A stretch of 64,000 bases of DNA from an uncultured Prevotellaceae bacterium. GTDB lineage: Bacteria; Bacteroidota; Bacteroidia; Bacteroidales; Bacteroidaceae. The notes beneath the pieces were generated by a model. The model searched no databases, was not told the origin of the DNA, and saw nothing but the letters and a program-made list of their open reading frames with translations. A program made the translations under genes and the position numbers. The stretch is from NCBI GenBank assembly GCA_900318815.1, contig ONMA01000003.1, positions 42,466 through 106,465 of the forward strand, in the 5' to 3' direction. Positions 1 to 7,806 of the stretch are shown here, piece by piece (the stretch's first letter is position 1; every line of letters starts with the position of its first letter).

Positions 1-14
1 TCCGTAAGAAATTG

Positions 15-43
15 TTGTTTTTAAAGAGTTGTTACTATCTTTG
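15..43 (+). promoter_or_regulatory. Promoter of the AbiEi-like remnant
   Basis: A TATCTTTG element at 36-43 matches the Bacteroidota -7 consensus TAnnTTTG, with TTG triplets about 20 bases upstream. It places the transcript start near 50 and favours the ATG at 63 over an ATG at 12 that lies upstream of the promoter. Confidence 0.6.
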
Positions 44-62
44 CACAGCAAAATGTGTATTT

Positions 63-197
63 ATGGAAAAAATCACAGAGAGAATTGAGGCACAGGGTGG
101 GATCATCTCCACCTCAGAGCTCAACGGGAAGGCTGAATATGAGCGACTGAGAAGGGCTGTGCAACGTGGCGAGGTGGTGAGATTTTACAATTTATAG
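63..197 (+). pseudogene. AbiEi-like antitoxin, N-terminal remnant
   Basis: The 44 codons resemble the N-terminal winged-helix start of AbiEi-family (type IV toxin-antitoxin) antitoxins of Prevotella: a short helix beginning MEKI, a segment IEAQGGIISTSELNGK, then RLRRAVQRGEVVR. Full-length relatives continue into a transcriptional-regulator domain of about 200 residues and are followed by an AbiEii nucleotidyltransferase toxin. Here the frame ends right after the first domain with RFYNL and a stop, and no toxin follows; the next 380 bases are repeats. I infer a truncated, probably non-functional remnant with its promoter still intact. The family assignment is from memory of similar sequences, so moderate confidence. 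Confidence 0.55.
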
Positions 198-220
198 AAC
201 ATATCTTTATATGATTTCAG

Positions 221-459
221 AAGAAGTAAGCCGGATGCAGCTCAATTCTCGAGAGAATTGAGCTGCAAGTATGCTGTTTAGTAAAGGAAAAGAGGTACTT
301 TACGCCTCAATTCTCTCGAGAATTTAAGTGCAAACAGGCAAGATTCCTGTCACCCTTCTGTCACCCTTGTCACCCTTTAAATAGGGTGCAAACGCCCTGT
401 ATATCGGCATTCTGTCACCCTGTCACCCTTTTTTAAGAAAATCCTAGTATATAATTTTT
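221..459. repeat. Long intergenic repeat, copy 1 of 2 (inverted partner at 27912-28146)
   Basis: This fills most of the 380-base gap between the AbiEi remnant and the hsdM fragment. It contains two small palindromes built on CTCAATTCTC and its complement around a CTCGAG core (240-261 and 307-327), then runs of GTCACCC (347-430) and an AT-rich end. The same elements in the same order occur, reverse-complemented and with few differences, at 27912-28146. No coding potential is visible. After it, 463-490 holds a further short segment (CAGGCTCATTATCTT then GATTAAA) that recurs at 38951-38975. Confidence 0.85.
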
Positions 460-506
460 ATTCAGGCTCATTATCTTGAAAAAAGATTAAAACACATGCG
501 TTATTG

Positions 507-537
507 TTGGTTTTTGGGTGGAAAATGACTAAATTTG
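507..537 (+). promoter_or_regulatory. Promoter of the type I restriction locus
   Basis: TTG at 507-509, a 20-base spacer and TAAATTTG at 530-537 match the Bacteroidota sigma-ABfr promoter. The ATG of the hsdM fragment follows at 578. Confidence 0.7.
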
Positions 538-577
538 CGTCAAATTAAAGATATTACTATCAAATACAGGAGCAACA

Positions 578-775
578 ATGATAACAGGCGAGATAAAAGC
601 GAAGATAGACTTGATATGGGAAGACTTCTGGACGGGAGGCATCACCAACAGCATTAGCGTGCTGGAGCAGATGACCTACCTCTTCTTTATGAAGCTGCTC
701 GACGATGCTCAGCAGAAGGCAGAGAGTAATGCCAACCTGCTTGGCACCAGTCTGGTGAACCCGACGTTCCGCTGA
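578..775 (+). pseudogene. hsdM: hsdM 5' fragment (type I restriction methylase N-terminus)
   Basis: The frame begins MITGEIKAKID and runs through the HsdM N-terminal helical domain pattern (LWxxFWTGGITN..LEQMTYLFFMKLLDD). It stops at codon 66. Intact HsdM proteins continue for about 90 more residues before the segment LxKVVEGIDGLDMN, which appears here immediately downstream in another frame (from 772). The missing stretch shows an internal deletion of part of the N-terminal domain plus a frame change, not a simple one-base frameshift. The methylase is therefore very unlikely to be functional. Confidence 0.85.
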
Positions 776-777
776 AG

Positions 778-2145
778 GTGGTGGAGGGCGTTGACGGTCT
801 CGACATGAACAACCGCGACACGATGGGCGATGTCTATGAGTATGTGTTGGGGAAGATGGCTGCTTCGGGCACCAACGGCCAGTTCCGCACGCCGCGACAC
901 ATCATCGCCATGATGGTGGAGCTGATGAAGCCTACCATCAAGGACACCATCTGCGACCCGGCTATGGGTAGTGCGGGATTTATCGTGGAGAGTGCGAAGT
1001 ACGTCAAGGCACATTATGCCGACGAGCTGATGAAGCGCGAGAATCAGGAGCATTACCGTAATCGCATGTTCCACGGCTTCGACACCGACCAGACCATGCT
1101 CCGCATCGGGGCCATGAACCTGATGCTACATAGCGTCGATAATCCCGACATAGAATATAAGGACTCGCTATCTACCGACAATACCGATAGCGACCGCTAC
1201 ACCCTCTGTTTGGCCAACCCACCTTTTGCCGGAAGCATCGACAAGGAGGTTATCGCCAAGTCGCTGACGGCTATCGCTTCGACGAAGAAGACGGAGCTGC
1301 TCTTTGTGGCACTCTTCACCCGTATGCTGGAGTTGGGCGGTCGTTGCGCCTCGATTGTTCCCGACGGCGTGTTGTTCGGCACGTCGGCAGGACACAAGGC
1401 CATTCGTAAGGAACTGGTAGATCATCAACGACTACAGGCCGTCATCTCTATGCCCAGCGGTGTGTTCAAACCTTACGCAGGTGTGAGTACCGCCATACTC
1501 ATCTTCACCAAAACGAATAGTGGTGGTACGGATAAAGTATGGTTCTACGATATGCGGGCCGACGGTTTCTCTCTCGACGACAAGCGCAACCCCGTCAGCG
1601 AGAACGACATCCCCAACATCATCTACCGCTACGAGCACTTAGAAGAAGAGGAACAACGCAGCCGCAAGGAGCAGAGTTTCTTCGTTCCCGCCGATGAGAT
1701 ACGAGCTAACGACTACGACCTCTCTATCAATAAATATAAGGAGGTGGAGCGCGAGCGCGTGGAGTATGAGCCGGTCACGCCGGAGGACATCACACAGCTG
1801 GAGCGCATTATGTGGGAGGAACTGTGTACCCGTGAGGACTACGTCCGCTATACACAGTCGGACTCGATGAACGTGGCCATGTTCATCCGTTCGGTCATCA
1901 AGGTCGACCGTCAGGTGGCCTTAGAGAAGTTTACTAACTTCCTCAATGGCTCCACGCTGAATGCCCGCCAGATGGAGTATCTGAAGAGCATCATCTCCTA
2001 CGTCTGCGAGAACGGTGATATTGAGCCACAGACCCTGATGAGCGTGTCGCCCTTCAACGACATCAACATCATCGACCTCTTCGACGACAAGGCCGTCCAT
2101 GTCGGCAAATATGTGAATATGTTACACAACCTGATAACTGCTTAA
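778..2145 (+). pseudogene. HsdM catalytic domain fused to HsdR C-terminus by deletion
   Basis: A 455-codon frame opening at a GTG. Residues 1 to about 315 are the HsdM N6-adenine methyltransferase core: the SAM-binding motif DPAMGSAGF at about residue 60, the catalytic motif NPPF at about 147, and the typical end (ANDYDLSINKYKE). From about residue 322 (near position 1775) the sequence switches to what looks like the HsdR C-terminal domain: LERIMWEELCTREDY, then FIRSVIKVDRQ, LNARQMEYLK and a final VGKYVNMLHN. The specificity subunit HsdS and the HsdR nuclease and helicase domains, normally several kilobases, are absent. I infer that deletion joined the 3' end of hsdM to the 3' end of hsdR in frame. 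The chimera has lost its N-terminal domain (578-775), so it is scored as a relic, though the long frame is intact and could still be translated. Confidence 0.85.
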
Positions 2146-2158
2146 TAACCGTTTGAAA

Positions 2159-3262
2159 ATGAGAATAATACCACTTATTACAGCCATGCTACTTGCCACC
2201 ACAGTTTCGGCACAGGAGCATTTGCAGAAGAAGGCGTTGGCCTCGGATGCTAAAAAGACCTTTACTGTTGTTAAGGAGAACCCGATAACGAGCGTAAAGA
2301 ACCAACACCGTAGCGGTACGTGTTGGGCATACGCTACCTTGGGATATTTCGAGAGCGAGATTCTTCGTAAGACAGGAAAAACTTACGACCTCTGCGAGAT
2401 GTTCGCTGTCAGCAAGGACTATATGGACTGCGCCACCCACTATGTGCGTATGCATGGCTATAGCCAGATTTCGGAGGGCGGTTCGTGCGACGATGTGCTG
2501 GAGGTGATACGCCAGCATGGCATCTGCCCTGAAGAAGCTATGCCTGCGCCAGGCTCATTGGTGGGCGACTCGCTGGCCAACTTCAAGGTGTTCTTCCCTG
2601 AGTTGGAACGAATGGTGAGTAGCATCGTCAAGAAGGGTGCTAAGGAACCTATGCCACATTGGCAAGACAGCGTACAGACCGTTATCGAGAAATACATAGG
2701 CCGATGCCCGGATACGTTTGTCTATGAGGGAAGGACGTTCACGCCGAAGTCGTTTGCGGTAAGTCTTGGCCTCGACCTTGACGACTATGTTAGCCTGACC
2801 AGCTACACCCATCATCCGTTCAACCAGTGGTTCGTCATTGAAGCACCCTACAAATGGCGGTTGAAGCCCAGCTACAATATTTCCATTGAGCAGTTGATGG
2901 ATGTGCTCGACAAAGCTCTGGACGCTGGCTATACGGTGGCATGGGGCGGCGATGTTACAGGTGATTTCACCCGCACAGGCCTGGCCATGCTGCCTGACAG
3001 TATCGTGCCTACCCAGCAGATGCGACAGGAACAATGGGACAACTGGCGGATGACCTACGACCATGTGATGGTTGTCTACGGCAAAGCCGTTGACGAACAG
3101 GGCAAACCGTACTACTTGGTGAAGAACTCTTGGGGAAAGAGTGGACAGTACAAAGGTATCTGGTATATGTCGCGTGACTACATCACGTTGAATACCACCT
3201 ATCTGTTTCTCAACCGTCATGCACTACCCGAAGCGATGCACGGAGTTACTATACATGTATGA
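2159..3262 (+). CDS. Secreted C1B-family cysteine peptidase (aminopeptidase C / bleomycin hydrolase type)
   Basis: 367 residues. A signal peptide of about 19 residues ending VSA-QE precedes a papain-fold peptidase. The catalytic cysteine lies in SGTCWAYA (C55), the histidine in YDHVMVVYG (H302) and the asparagine in LVKNSWG (N323), in the order and spacing of bleomycin-hydrolase-like enzymes. Known family members are cytosolic or periplasmic aminopeptidases; the signal peptide argues for export here. The ATG at 2159 is preferred over a TTG two codons upstream. It starts 13 bases after the HsdM-HsdR chimera and may now be read from that locus' promoter. At 367 residues it is shorter than cytosolic PepC (about 450), as is common for exported Bacteroidota members. 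Confidence 0.85.
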   Translation: MRIIPLITAMLLATTVSAQEHLQKKALASDAKKTFTVVKENPITSVKNQHRSGTCWAYATLGYFESEILRKTGKTYDLCEMFAVSKDYMDCATHYVRMHGYSQISEGGSCDDVLEVIRQHGICPEEAMPAPGSLVGDSLANFKVFFPELERMVSSIVKKGAKEPMPHWQDSVQTVIEKYIGRCPDTFVYEGRTFTPKSFAVSLGLDLDDYVSLTSYTHHPFNQWFVIEAPYKWRLKPSYNISIEQLMDVLDKALDAGYTVAWGGDVTGDFTRTGLAMLPDSIVPTQQMRQEQWDNWRMTYDHVMVVYGKAVDEQGKPYYLVKNSWGKSGQYKGIWYMSRDYITLNTTYLFLNRHALPEAMHGVTIHV

Positions 3263-3277
3263 CAACGTAGAACAACT

Positions 3278-3679
3278 ATGCACTATAACTCAGCCAAGGC
3301 CAATGCCGCCGAACAGAAAGACCAGCGCAAGTCGCTGCGACAGAACATGACTCCTGCCGAGGCGCTGCTTTGGCGGTCGCTGCGCGGACGTGGCGCAGGG
3401 GGCTGGAAGTGGCGGCGGCAGCAGGGCATCGGCCCCTTCGTGCTCGACTTCTACTGCCCCGCGCTCCGGCTTTGCATCGAGCTGGACGGCTCGGCGCACG
3501 ACTATACCTACGAGTACGACGAGCAGCGCACGAGGTATCTCAATGCGCAGGGGATTCGCGTAGTGCGGTTCTCCAACGATCAGGTGTTCACCTGCTACGA
3601 CGGCGTGGTGGCCGAGATTGTGCGCATCTGCGGGGAGATGGCTGAGAATACAGACCCCACCCCCAGCCCCTCCCCTTGA
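3278..3679 (+). CDS. DUF559 (Vsr-like endonuclease fold) protein
   Basis: 133 residues. The pattern LRQNMTPAEALLWRSLRGR, then FRRQ-like WRRQQGIGPFVLDFYCP, then LCIELDGSAHD, then RVVRFSNDQV is the DUF559 signature, which has the Vsr/restriction-endonuclease fold; the D and ExD residues in FVLDFYCP and IELDG are the expected metal-binding positions. Substrate and role are unknown; such genes often lie beside restriction systems. It begins 15 bases after the peptidase gene. The last nine codons (DPTPSPSP and stop) are encoded by a GC-rich palindromic repeat that starts at 3653, so the native C-terminus has probably been replaced. Confidence 0.85.
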   Translation: MHYNSAKANAAEQKDQRKSLRQNMTPAEALLWRSLRGRGAGGWKWRRQQGIGPFVLDFYCPALRLCIELDGSAHDYTYEYDEQRTRYLNAQGIRVVRFSNDQVFTCYDGVVAEIVRICGEMAENTDPTPSPSP

Positions 3680-3739
3680 AGGGAGGGGAGACACCGCGAA
3701 ACTCCCCGCCCCTGTAGGGGAGGGGTTGGGGGTGGGGTC
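3653..3739. repeat. GC-rich palindromic repeat overlapping the DUF559 gene end
   Basis: Outer arms GACCCCACCCCCAGCCCC and its near-complement GGGGTTGGGGGTGGGGTC enclose two small hairpins made of CCCCTCCC/GGGAGGGG. It may also serve as a strong RNA hairpin ending the upstream transcript. A related GGGAGGG-type palindrome lies at 43686-43833. Confidence 0.85.
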
Positions 3740-3809
3740 AGAAACTTAGAAACTCCTTAGAAAATCTTAATTCCCGAGGCGAAACAGCGTCGTTCTCGGG
3801 ATTTCTTCG

Positions 3810-3817
3810 TAACTTTG
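3810..3817 (+). promoter_or_regulatory. Promoter of the YgjP-like gene
   Basis: TAACTTTG matches the -7 consensus. No clear TTTG is seen at the -33 position. The leader to the ATG at 3890 is about 65 bases. Confidence 0.55.
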
Positions 3818-3889
3818 CAGGCGATATGAAACACGATTTCGAGCTATCGAAAGTGATTTTTTCTGAAACTTATTGGTACAACGAGAAGA

Positions 3890-4465
3890 ATGAGTATACA
3901 GGTGACATATAGAAGGACGAAACAGCTGTCCATGCGCATCGTGAAGAATGGCGATGTGCATGTGTCGGCACCAATCGGTCTGCCTCGCGAGAAGGTGATG
4001 GAGTTTGTCGAGGAAAACCGCGACTGGATTAACGAAGCCAGGAAGAAAACATACGAGCGGCAGAAGCAACGGGCAGAATTCTTCAACCAGTTGCCATTGG
4101 CCACCCGTGCGCAGGCTGATGATGCGCTGAAACGTCTGAAGGCATTGGTTGAGCCAATGATGGATCGGCATTCCAAGGAAATGGGGGTACATCCAAGTAT
4201 CGTCTATTACAAAGCAACTATTTCACGCTGGGGACAATGTAACGTCCGAGACCGCAGCATCTATATATCCGCATACGTTCTGCTGTTGCCAGAGTGGTGT
4301 GTGGAGCATGTAGTGGTGCATGAACTGTGTCATCTGTTAGAGCCCAGTCATAATGCCCGCTTCCATGCCTTGATGGATAAGTATTTCCCTCGATGGCGCG
4401 AGGCACGGAAAGAGACCCGCAGGATATGCCAGATGACGGATGATGAGGGTAATGACGAAGAATAA
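3890..4465 (+). CDS. YgjP-like metallopeptidase (M48/SprT-like)
   Basis: 191 residues. The zinc-binding HExxH motif is VVHELCHLL (H144, E145, H148), with a further histidine at 154 in EPSHNARF, and upstream there is the family segment SRWGQCNVRDRSIYIS. The N-terminal part (IRVTYRRTKQL-like, SIQVTYRRTKQLSMRI) is the usual YgjP beta-sheet region. Such proteins are frequently encoded next to type I restriction genes, which fits the relic upstream, but their substrate is unknown. It has its own promoter. A 28-codon frame from an ATG at 3826 overlaps its start and is probably not a gene. Confidence 0.8.
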   Translation: MSIQVTYRRTKQLSMRIVKNGDVHVSAPIGLPREKVMEFVEENRDWINEARKKTYERQKQRAEFFNQLPLATRAQADDALKRLKALVEPMMDRHSKEMGVHPSIVYYKATISRWGQCNVRDRSIYISAYVLLLPEWCVEHVVVHELCHLLEPSHNARFHALMDKYFPRWREARKETRRICQMTDDEGNDEE

Positions 4466-4470
4466 AATAC

Positions 4471-4504
4471 AAAAAAATGCCCCGCACTTCCCAGCGTGGA
4501 GCAT
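4471..4504 (-). terminator. Rho-independent terminator of the candidate small RNA and outer-membrane gene
   Basis: An imperfect 11-bp stem (4478-4504 region) is followed, on the minus strand, by a run of seven T at 4471-4477. Confidence 0.75.
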
Positions 4505-4557
4505 CATCCCTATTAGGTATTAGCCTTTTTAAGGTAAAAAGATTGTATTCAGGATAA
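4471..4557 (-). ncRNA. Candidate small RNA with its own promoter and terminator
   Basis: On the minus strand a full promoter (TTTG, 20-base spacer, TAATTTTG at 4564-4595) points into an 85-90 base stretch that holds no gene and ends at a stem-loop followed by seven T. Reading along the transcript, there is a small hairpin (CTTTTT ACCTT AAAAAG, about 4525-4541), a single-stranded region, then the terminator hairpin (ATGCTCCACGC / GTGCGGGGCAT). A discrete transcript with Bacteroidota promoter and terminator resembles how the Bacteroidales-1 or 6S-like RNA classes are described, but I cannot align it here. The outer-membrane gene at 4624-7683 also runs toward this terminator. Confidence 0.55.
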
Positions 4558-4563
4558 CGGTTG

Positions 4564-4595
4564 CAAAATTAATAAATATCTATATTAAAGACAAA
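4564..4595 (-). promoter_or_regulatory. Promoter of the candidate small RNA
   Basis: On the minus strand TTTG (4592-4595), 20 bases, TAATTTTG (4564-4571). Spacing and sequence match the Bacteroidota consensus exactly. It lies downstream of the outer-membrane gene and upstream of no minus-strand coding sequence. Confidence 0.75.
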
Positions 4596-4623
4596 TAATT
4601 TCGTGTGTTATTTAGCATGTTTG

Positions 4624-7600
4624 TTAAAAATTGCGCCATTCACGCCTTCCTCTCTCTCCTCTTGACCCACTCTCCCCTCTTGGTCCTCTCTCCATGTTAT
4701 AACTGTTACCGAAGAAATTGAGCCTGTAGCTGACGTGGAGCATAGCGTAGGTAGTAATGGCGTGTACCTCCCTGTCGGTCCAGCCGTTGGCATTGACATT
4801 GCGCGAGAAGTTGGTCTGCTGGTGCAGGATGTCGTACCATTGGAGCATCACCATCAGCTTCTTTCCACGCAGGAAACTATGGGAAAGCTGGGCGTTCCAG
4901 ATTACTTCATTGGTGTTCAGCGTCTCGTCGCTATAGCCTCTCTTGCTGTATATGTGAATGTCTGTGCTCAGGGTGGTTTCCCAGGGGAAGGTAATCTTTG
5001 TGTTTCCGCCGTAGGAGATGTTCCAGGTAGAGAGGTTGCGGGAGGCCTGTAGGCGGTTCTCGGTTCGGGCGTATGTAGCACGTGCGTTGAGCGAGAAACT
5101 GATGTCTCGCACCCGATAGCTTAGCGAAGCCGATGGCGTCAGGTTATAGGTATGGGTCACGTTGCGGTCAGGCTGGGCAGTACGGTTGAGGTTGACATAG
5201 CCCACGTGGTGGCTATAACTACCGCTTAGACCGCCACTGACGTCCCATCTGTTGAGCGTGTCAAGACCTACGTTGAAGCTGGAGCCACCGTTCAGGCTCC
5301 AGTTGCCGTTGATGTTTTCCGGTTTTGATATGCGTCCGCCCGTTGTCTCATTGTAAGTGACAACGTTTCCCACGGAGTTGCTGGTGCGCTGCCAGTTGCC
5401 ATTCACGCTGAAACTCCAGTGCCGCTGCTGCTTCGGTATCTGCATGCCAAGGCTGTCTTCCACGAACGCTGGCGGTCGCTGCATCTGGAAGTTGGTGCTA
5501 AAGTTGGTGGTGAACGAAGGTTTCAGTCCGGGATTACCCATCGTAATGTTGAGCGGGTTGGTGTCGTCGTAGATGTCGAGCAACTGCGTAATACTGGGCT
5601 GCTGCGTGTTGCCTCGCAAGGTGACCTGCAAGTTGGTCTGCTGGTTAGGGCGATAGCGCCAGTTCAGCGTGGGCGACATGTTGGCCACCGTGCGCACGGT
5701 GTCGACAGGTAGTCCTAAATATTGCTGAATGTAGTGCGAACGCTGGGGCTGTATGGACACGCCCACGTTCATGTTATACTTCTCCCTGACAAACCGCAGT
5801 TGCACGTCGGCATTATACCCATGTTCTGTACGCTCCGAGAAGCGGCTCAGCCGGTCGCTCAGGTATTCCTCGTAAGGGTTGTCCAAGTAACCGAAGAGGC
5901 GGTTCCATTCACGGTATTGGTTGAGTACGTCGGCGAAGGCCTCGTCCGACAAGTCGGGGAAGTCGTAAGTTGATGGGTCGTTCTTCTGGTGGCTGTAGTT
6001 ATATCGGAGGTTCAGCTGTAGGAAAAGACCTTGCGCACCAAAAGACCTCTGGCCCCTGCGGCCTCCACGGGAGGAAGACCTCGAAGCAGAAGCATTGGCT
6101 TGCGCCTGTGGTGGCGTCCAAAGAGGCTCGGTATAGGTGCCCCCAATCGAATAGCTGAAGTTGAATGAGGGCGACAGGGTGTAGCGGTTGGTCTGATAGG
6201 TGGAGTCGTTACCATACTGGTCCTGCGTCTGGTACAGATGTACCCGTGACAGACTGGCATTCCGGCTGTCCCCGTCACGATAGTTGATGTTGCCACTGAT
6301 GGCCACATTGCGCCCTTTGTTGCCAAAGCGTCGGTACAACTGAATCTGCGAACTAATGTTCCTGCTCTCGCTATAGCCTAACGACTTGCCGAGCCTATCA
6401 TTAACAATCTGGTCTTTCTCGTGCATGGTCTGCCGCCCTTCCTCACTCAAGGGGGCGGTGACGAAATCGTATGGATTGGCATTAAACGATGCCGAGGTCG
6501 ACGTATTGCGGCTGTTGTTGGAGGAAATGTTCACGTTGGGGCGGAAAGAAAGGGTGGTCAGCGAGTCGATGGTCCATTGCAGGTTCATGTTGCCCGTCCA
6601 TCCGTTACTACGGGAATAGCTCTGGTTGACACTGTTGGAGAAGGCACCGCCACGAGTCTTTACAAAGCTTTCCGACCCCGTGCGGTTCCAGTTGTCGGCA
6701 TCATTCCTGTCCCACGTCACCCGTCCGCTCACCTTCAAGTCCTTGTTGTTCTCGTAGCTGATGTCAAGTGCCGCCGTCTTCGTCTCTCTCTGGCCGCTTC
6801 CATTACCTCGTCCGCGACCGCCCCGCCCAGAGAAATTGCGGCCATTCACATTGTTGGCATTGCCCATGAAGGTATAGCGCATGGCTCCGAAGGGCTTCAT
6901 CGCCGTAAGCCGCAGGCCGTATCGTTGATCGGTGCCGTAGCCAATGTCGGGGTTTGCCTGTAGGCCGCGACGGGCACTTCGTTTCGTAACAAACTCAAGC
7001 ACAAAGTCGTCGTTGCCGTCGTCCACGCCCGTGAGCCGCGAGAGGTCGCTTTTCTCGTCGTAGGCTTTCACCTTGTCGATGACGTAGGAAGGCAGGTTCT
7101 TCATCACGGCATCGTTATTGCCCGTCATAAAGTCACGTCCATCCATCTTGAACTTCTTCACGTTCTTGCCGTTGATGCTGATGCCGCCGTTATCGTCAAT
7201 CTTCGCGCCGGGCAGCATCTCGACCAGCGCCTCTATCACCGAGCCTTCGGGCACCCTGAAGGCATCGGCATTATAAACTACGGTGTCGTCCTTGATCGTC
7301 ATCTTGGGCAGGTTGGCCGTGACGACCGCCTCTTGAAGTTCCACTACGCTGGGCTGCATGAGGATGTCGGCCAGCGAAGTGTTGCGACCGCTGGTCAATG
7401 ATAGGCTCCTGACGGATTCCTTATAGCCCAGATGACTGATCCTGAGCAGATAATTGCCCTTCGGGATATTGCTGATGGCAAAACGGCCTTGCCCGTCGGT
7501 CAAGGCTCCCTTCAGGAAAGAGGTGTCCTTCTTCTCAATCCTGAATAATTGTAAGGTGGTCTGTATGAGGGCTTCCCGACTCTCGCCGTCGACCACGCGG

Positions 7601-7683
7601 CCAGAAAGCGAAGCCCTCTGTGCCGACACAGGTGTCAGCGCCGAAAGAAAGAAAAATGAGAGAAGGAGAAGCCTTAAGTCCAT
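4624..7683 (-). CDS. Outer-membrane beta-barrel protein, TonB-receptor-like with carboxypeptidase-regulatory-like domain
   Basis: 1019 residues from the ATG at 7683, which gives a clean signal peptide (MDLRLLLLSFFFLSALTPVSA-Q); an earlier ATG at 7752 would add an implausible leader. After the signal comes a carboxypeptidase-D-regulatory-like beta sandwich (LSGRVVDGESREALI..GKGNYLLRISHLGY, about residues 22-105), a plug-like segment (VEMLPGAKIDDNGGISINGKNVKKFKMDGRDF) and then a long barrel of the outer-membrane family PF14905 type. No TonB box is evident. The ligand is unknown and there is no SusD partner, so glycan import is not supported. Odd features are arginine/glycine-rich loops near residues 285 and 550 and an RG-rich tail before the final phenylalanine. 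Divergent from the TonB receptor at 7807. Confidence 0.85.
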   Translation of the reverse strand: MDLRLLLLSFFFLSALTPVSAQRASLSGRVVDGESREALIQTTLQLFRIEKKDTSFLKGALTDGQGRFAISNIPKGNYLLRISHLGYKESVRSLSLTSGRNTSLADILMQPSVVELQEAVVTANLPKMTIKDDTVVYNADAFRVPEGSVIEALVEMLPGAKIDDNGGISINGKNVKKFKMDGRDFMTGNNDAVMKNLPSYVIDKVKAYDEKSDLSRLTGVDDGNDDFVLEFVTKRSARRGLQANPDIGYGTDQRYGLRLTAMKPFGAMRYTFMGNANNVNGRNFSGRGGRGRGNGSGQRETKTAALDISYENNKDLKVSGRVTWDRNDADNWNRTGSESFVKTRGGAFSNSVNQSYSRSNGWTGNMNLQWTIDSLTTLSFRPNVNISSNNSRNTSTSASFNANPYDFVTAPLSEEGRQTMHEKDQIVNDRLGKSLGYSESRNISSQIQLYRRFGNKGRNVAISGNINYRDGDSRNASLSRVHLYQTQDQYGNDSTYQTNRYTLSPSFNFSYSIGGTYTEPLWTPPQAQANASASRSSSRGGRRGQRSFGAQGLFLQLNLRYNYSHQKNDPSTYDFPDLSDEAFADVLNQYREWNRLFGYLDNPYEEYLSDRLSRFSERTEHGYNADVQLRFVREKYNMNVGVSIQPQRSHYIQQYLGLPVDTVRTVANMSPTLNWRYRPNQQTNLQVTLRGNTQQPSITQLLDIYDDTNPLNITMGNPGLKPSFTTNFSTNFQMQRPPAFVEDSLGMQIPKQQRHWSFSVNGNWQRTSNSVGNVVTYNETTGGRISKPENINGNWSLNGGSSFNVGLDTLNRWDVSGGLSGSYSHHVGYVNLNRTAQPDRNVTHTYNLTPSASLSYRVRDISFSLNARATYARTENRLQASRNLSTWNISYGGNTKITFPWETTLSTDIHIYSKRGYSDETLNTNEVIWNAQLSHSFLRGKKLMVMLQWYDILHQQTNFSRNVNANGWTDREVHAITTYAMLHVSYRLNFFGNSYNMERGPRGESGSRGERGRREWRNF

Positions 7684-7778
7684 GTCTTGTCTTTGTCTTT
7701 TATCGGTTGTCAATATACAATTAGACGAAAAAAGCGGGATTAGTTTAATCAAATGATAGCAGAATCAGAAATTATTCG

Positions 7779-7786
7779 TAAATTTG
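7779..7786 (+). promoter_or_regulatory. Promoter of the TonB-dependent receptor
   Basis: TAAATTTG matches the -7 consensus and predicts a start near 7793. This rules out an in-frame ATG at 7753 and supports the ATG at 7807. Confidence 0.65.
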
Positions 7787-7806
7787 TAGCGCCAAATAAA
7801 CAATTC

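Noticed and set aside
341-430. GTCACCC repeats as a CRISPR array
   Set aside because: Units are too short and irregular, there are no unique spacers of constant size, and the block recurs as part of a larger inverted repeat; no cas genes are present.
578-2145. Simple sequencing frameshift in an otherwise intact hsdM
   Set aside because: Joining the two frames would still leave about 90 residues missing and the C-terminus belongs to another subunit, so a one-base error cannot explain it.
3826-3912. 28-codon frame (MKHDFELSK...) before the YgjP-like gene
   Set aside because: It follows a promoter, but it overlaps the YgjP start, lacks recognisable features and is within chance expectation.
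4505-4623. Leftward promoter at 4564-4595 as an antisense promoter for the YgjP-like gene
   Set aside because: A terminator hairpin with seven T stands between it and the gene, so a short independent RNA is the better explanation.
7684-7806. Cobalamin riboswitch before the BtuB-like receptor
   Set aside because: The intergenic region is only 123 bases with a promoter in the middle; no B12-box-like sequence or room for the aptamer.
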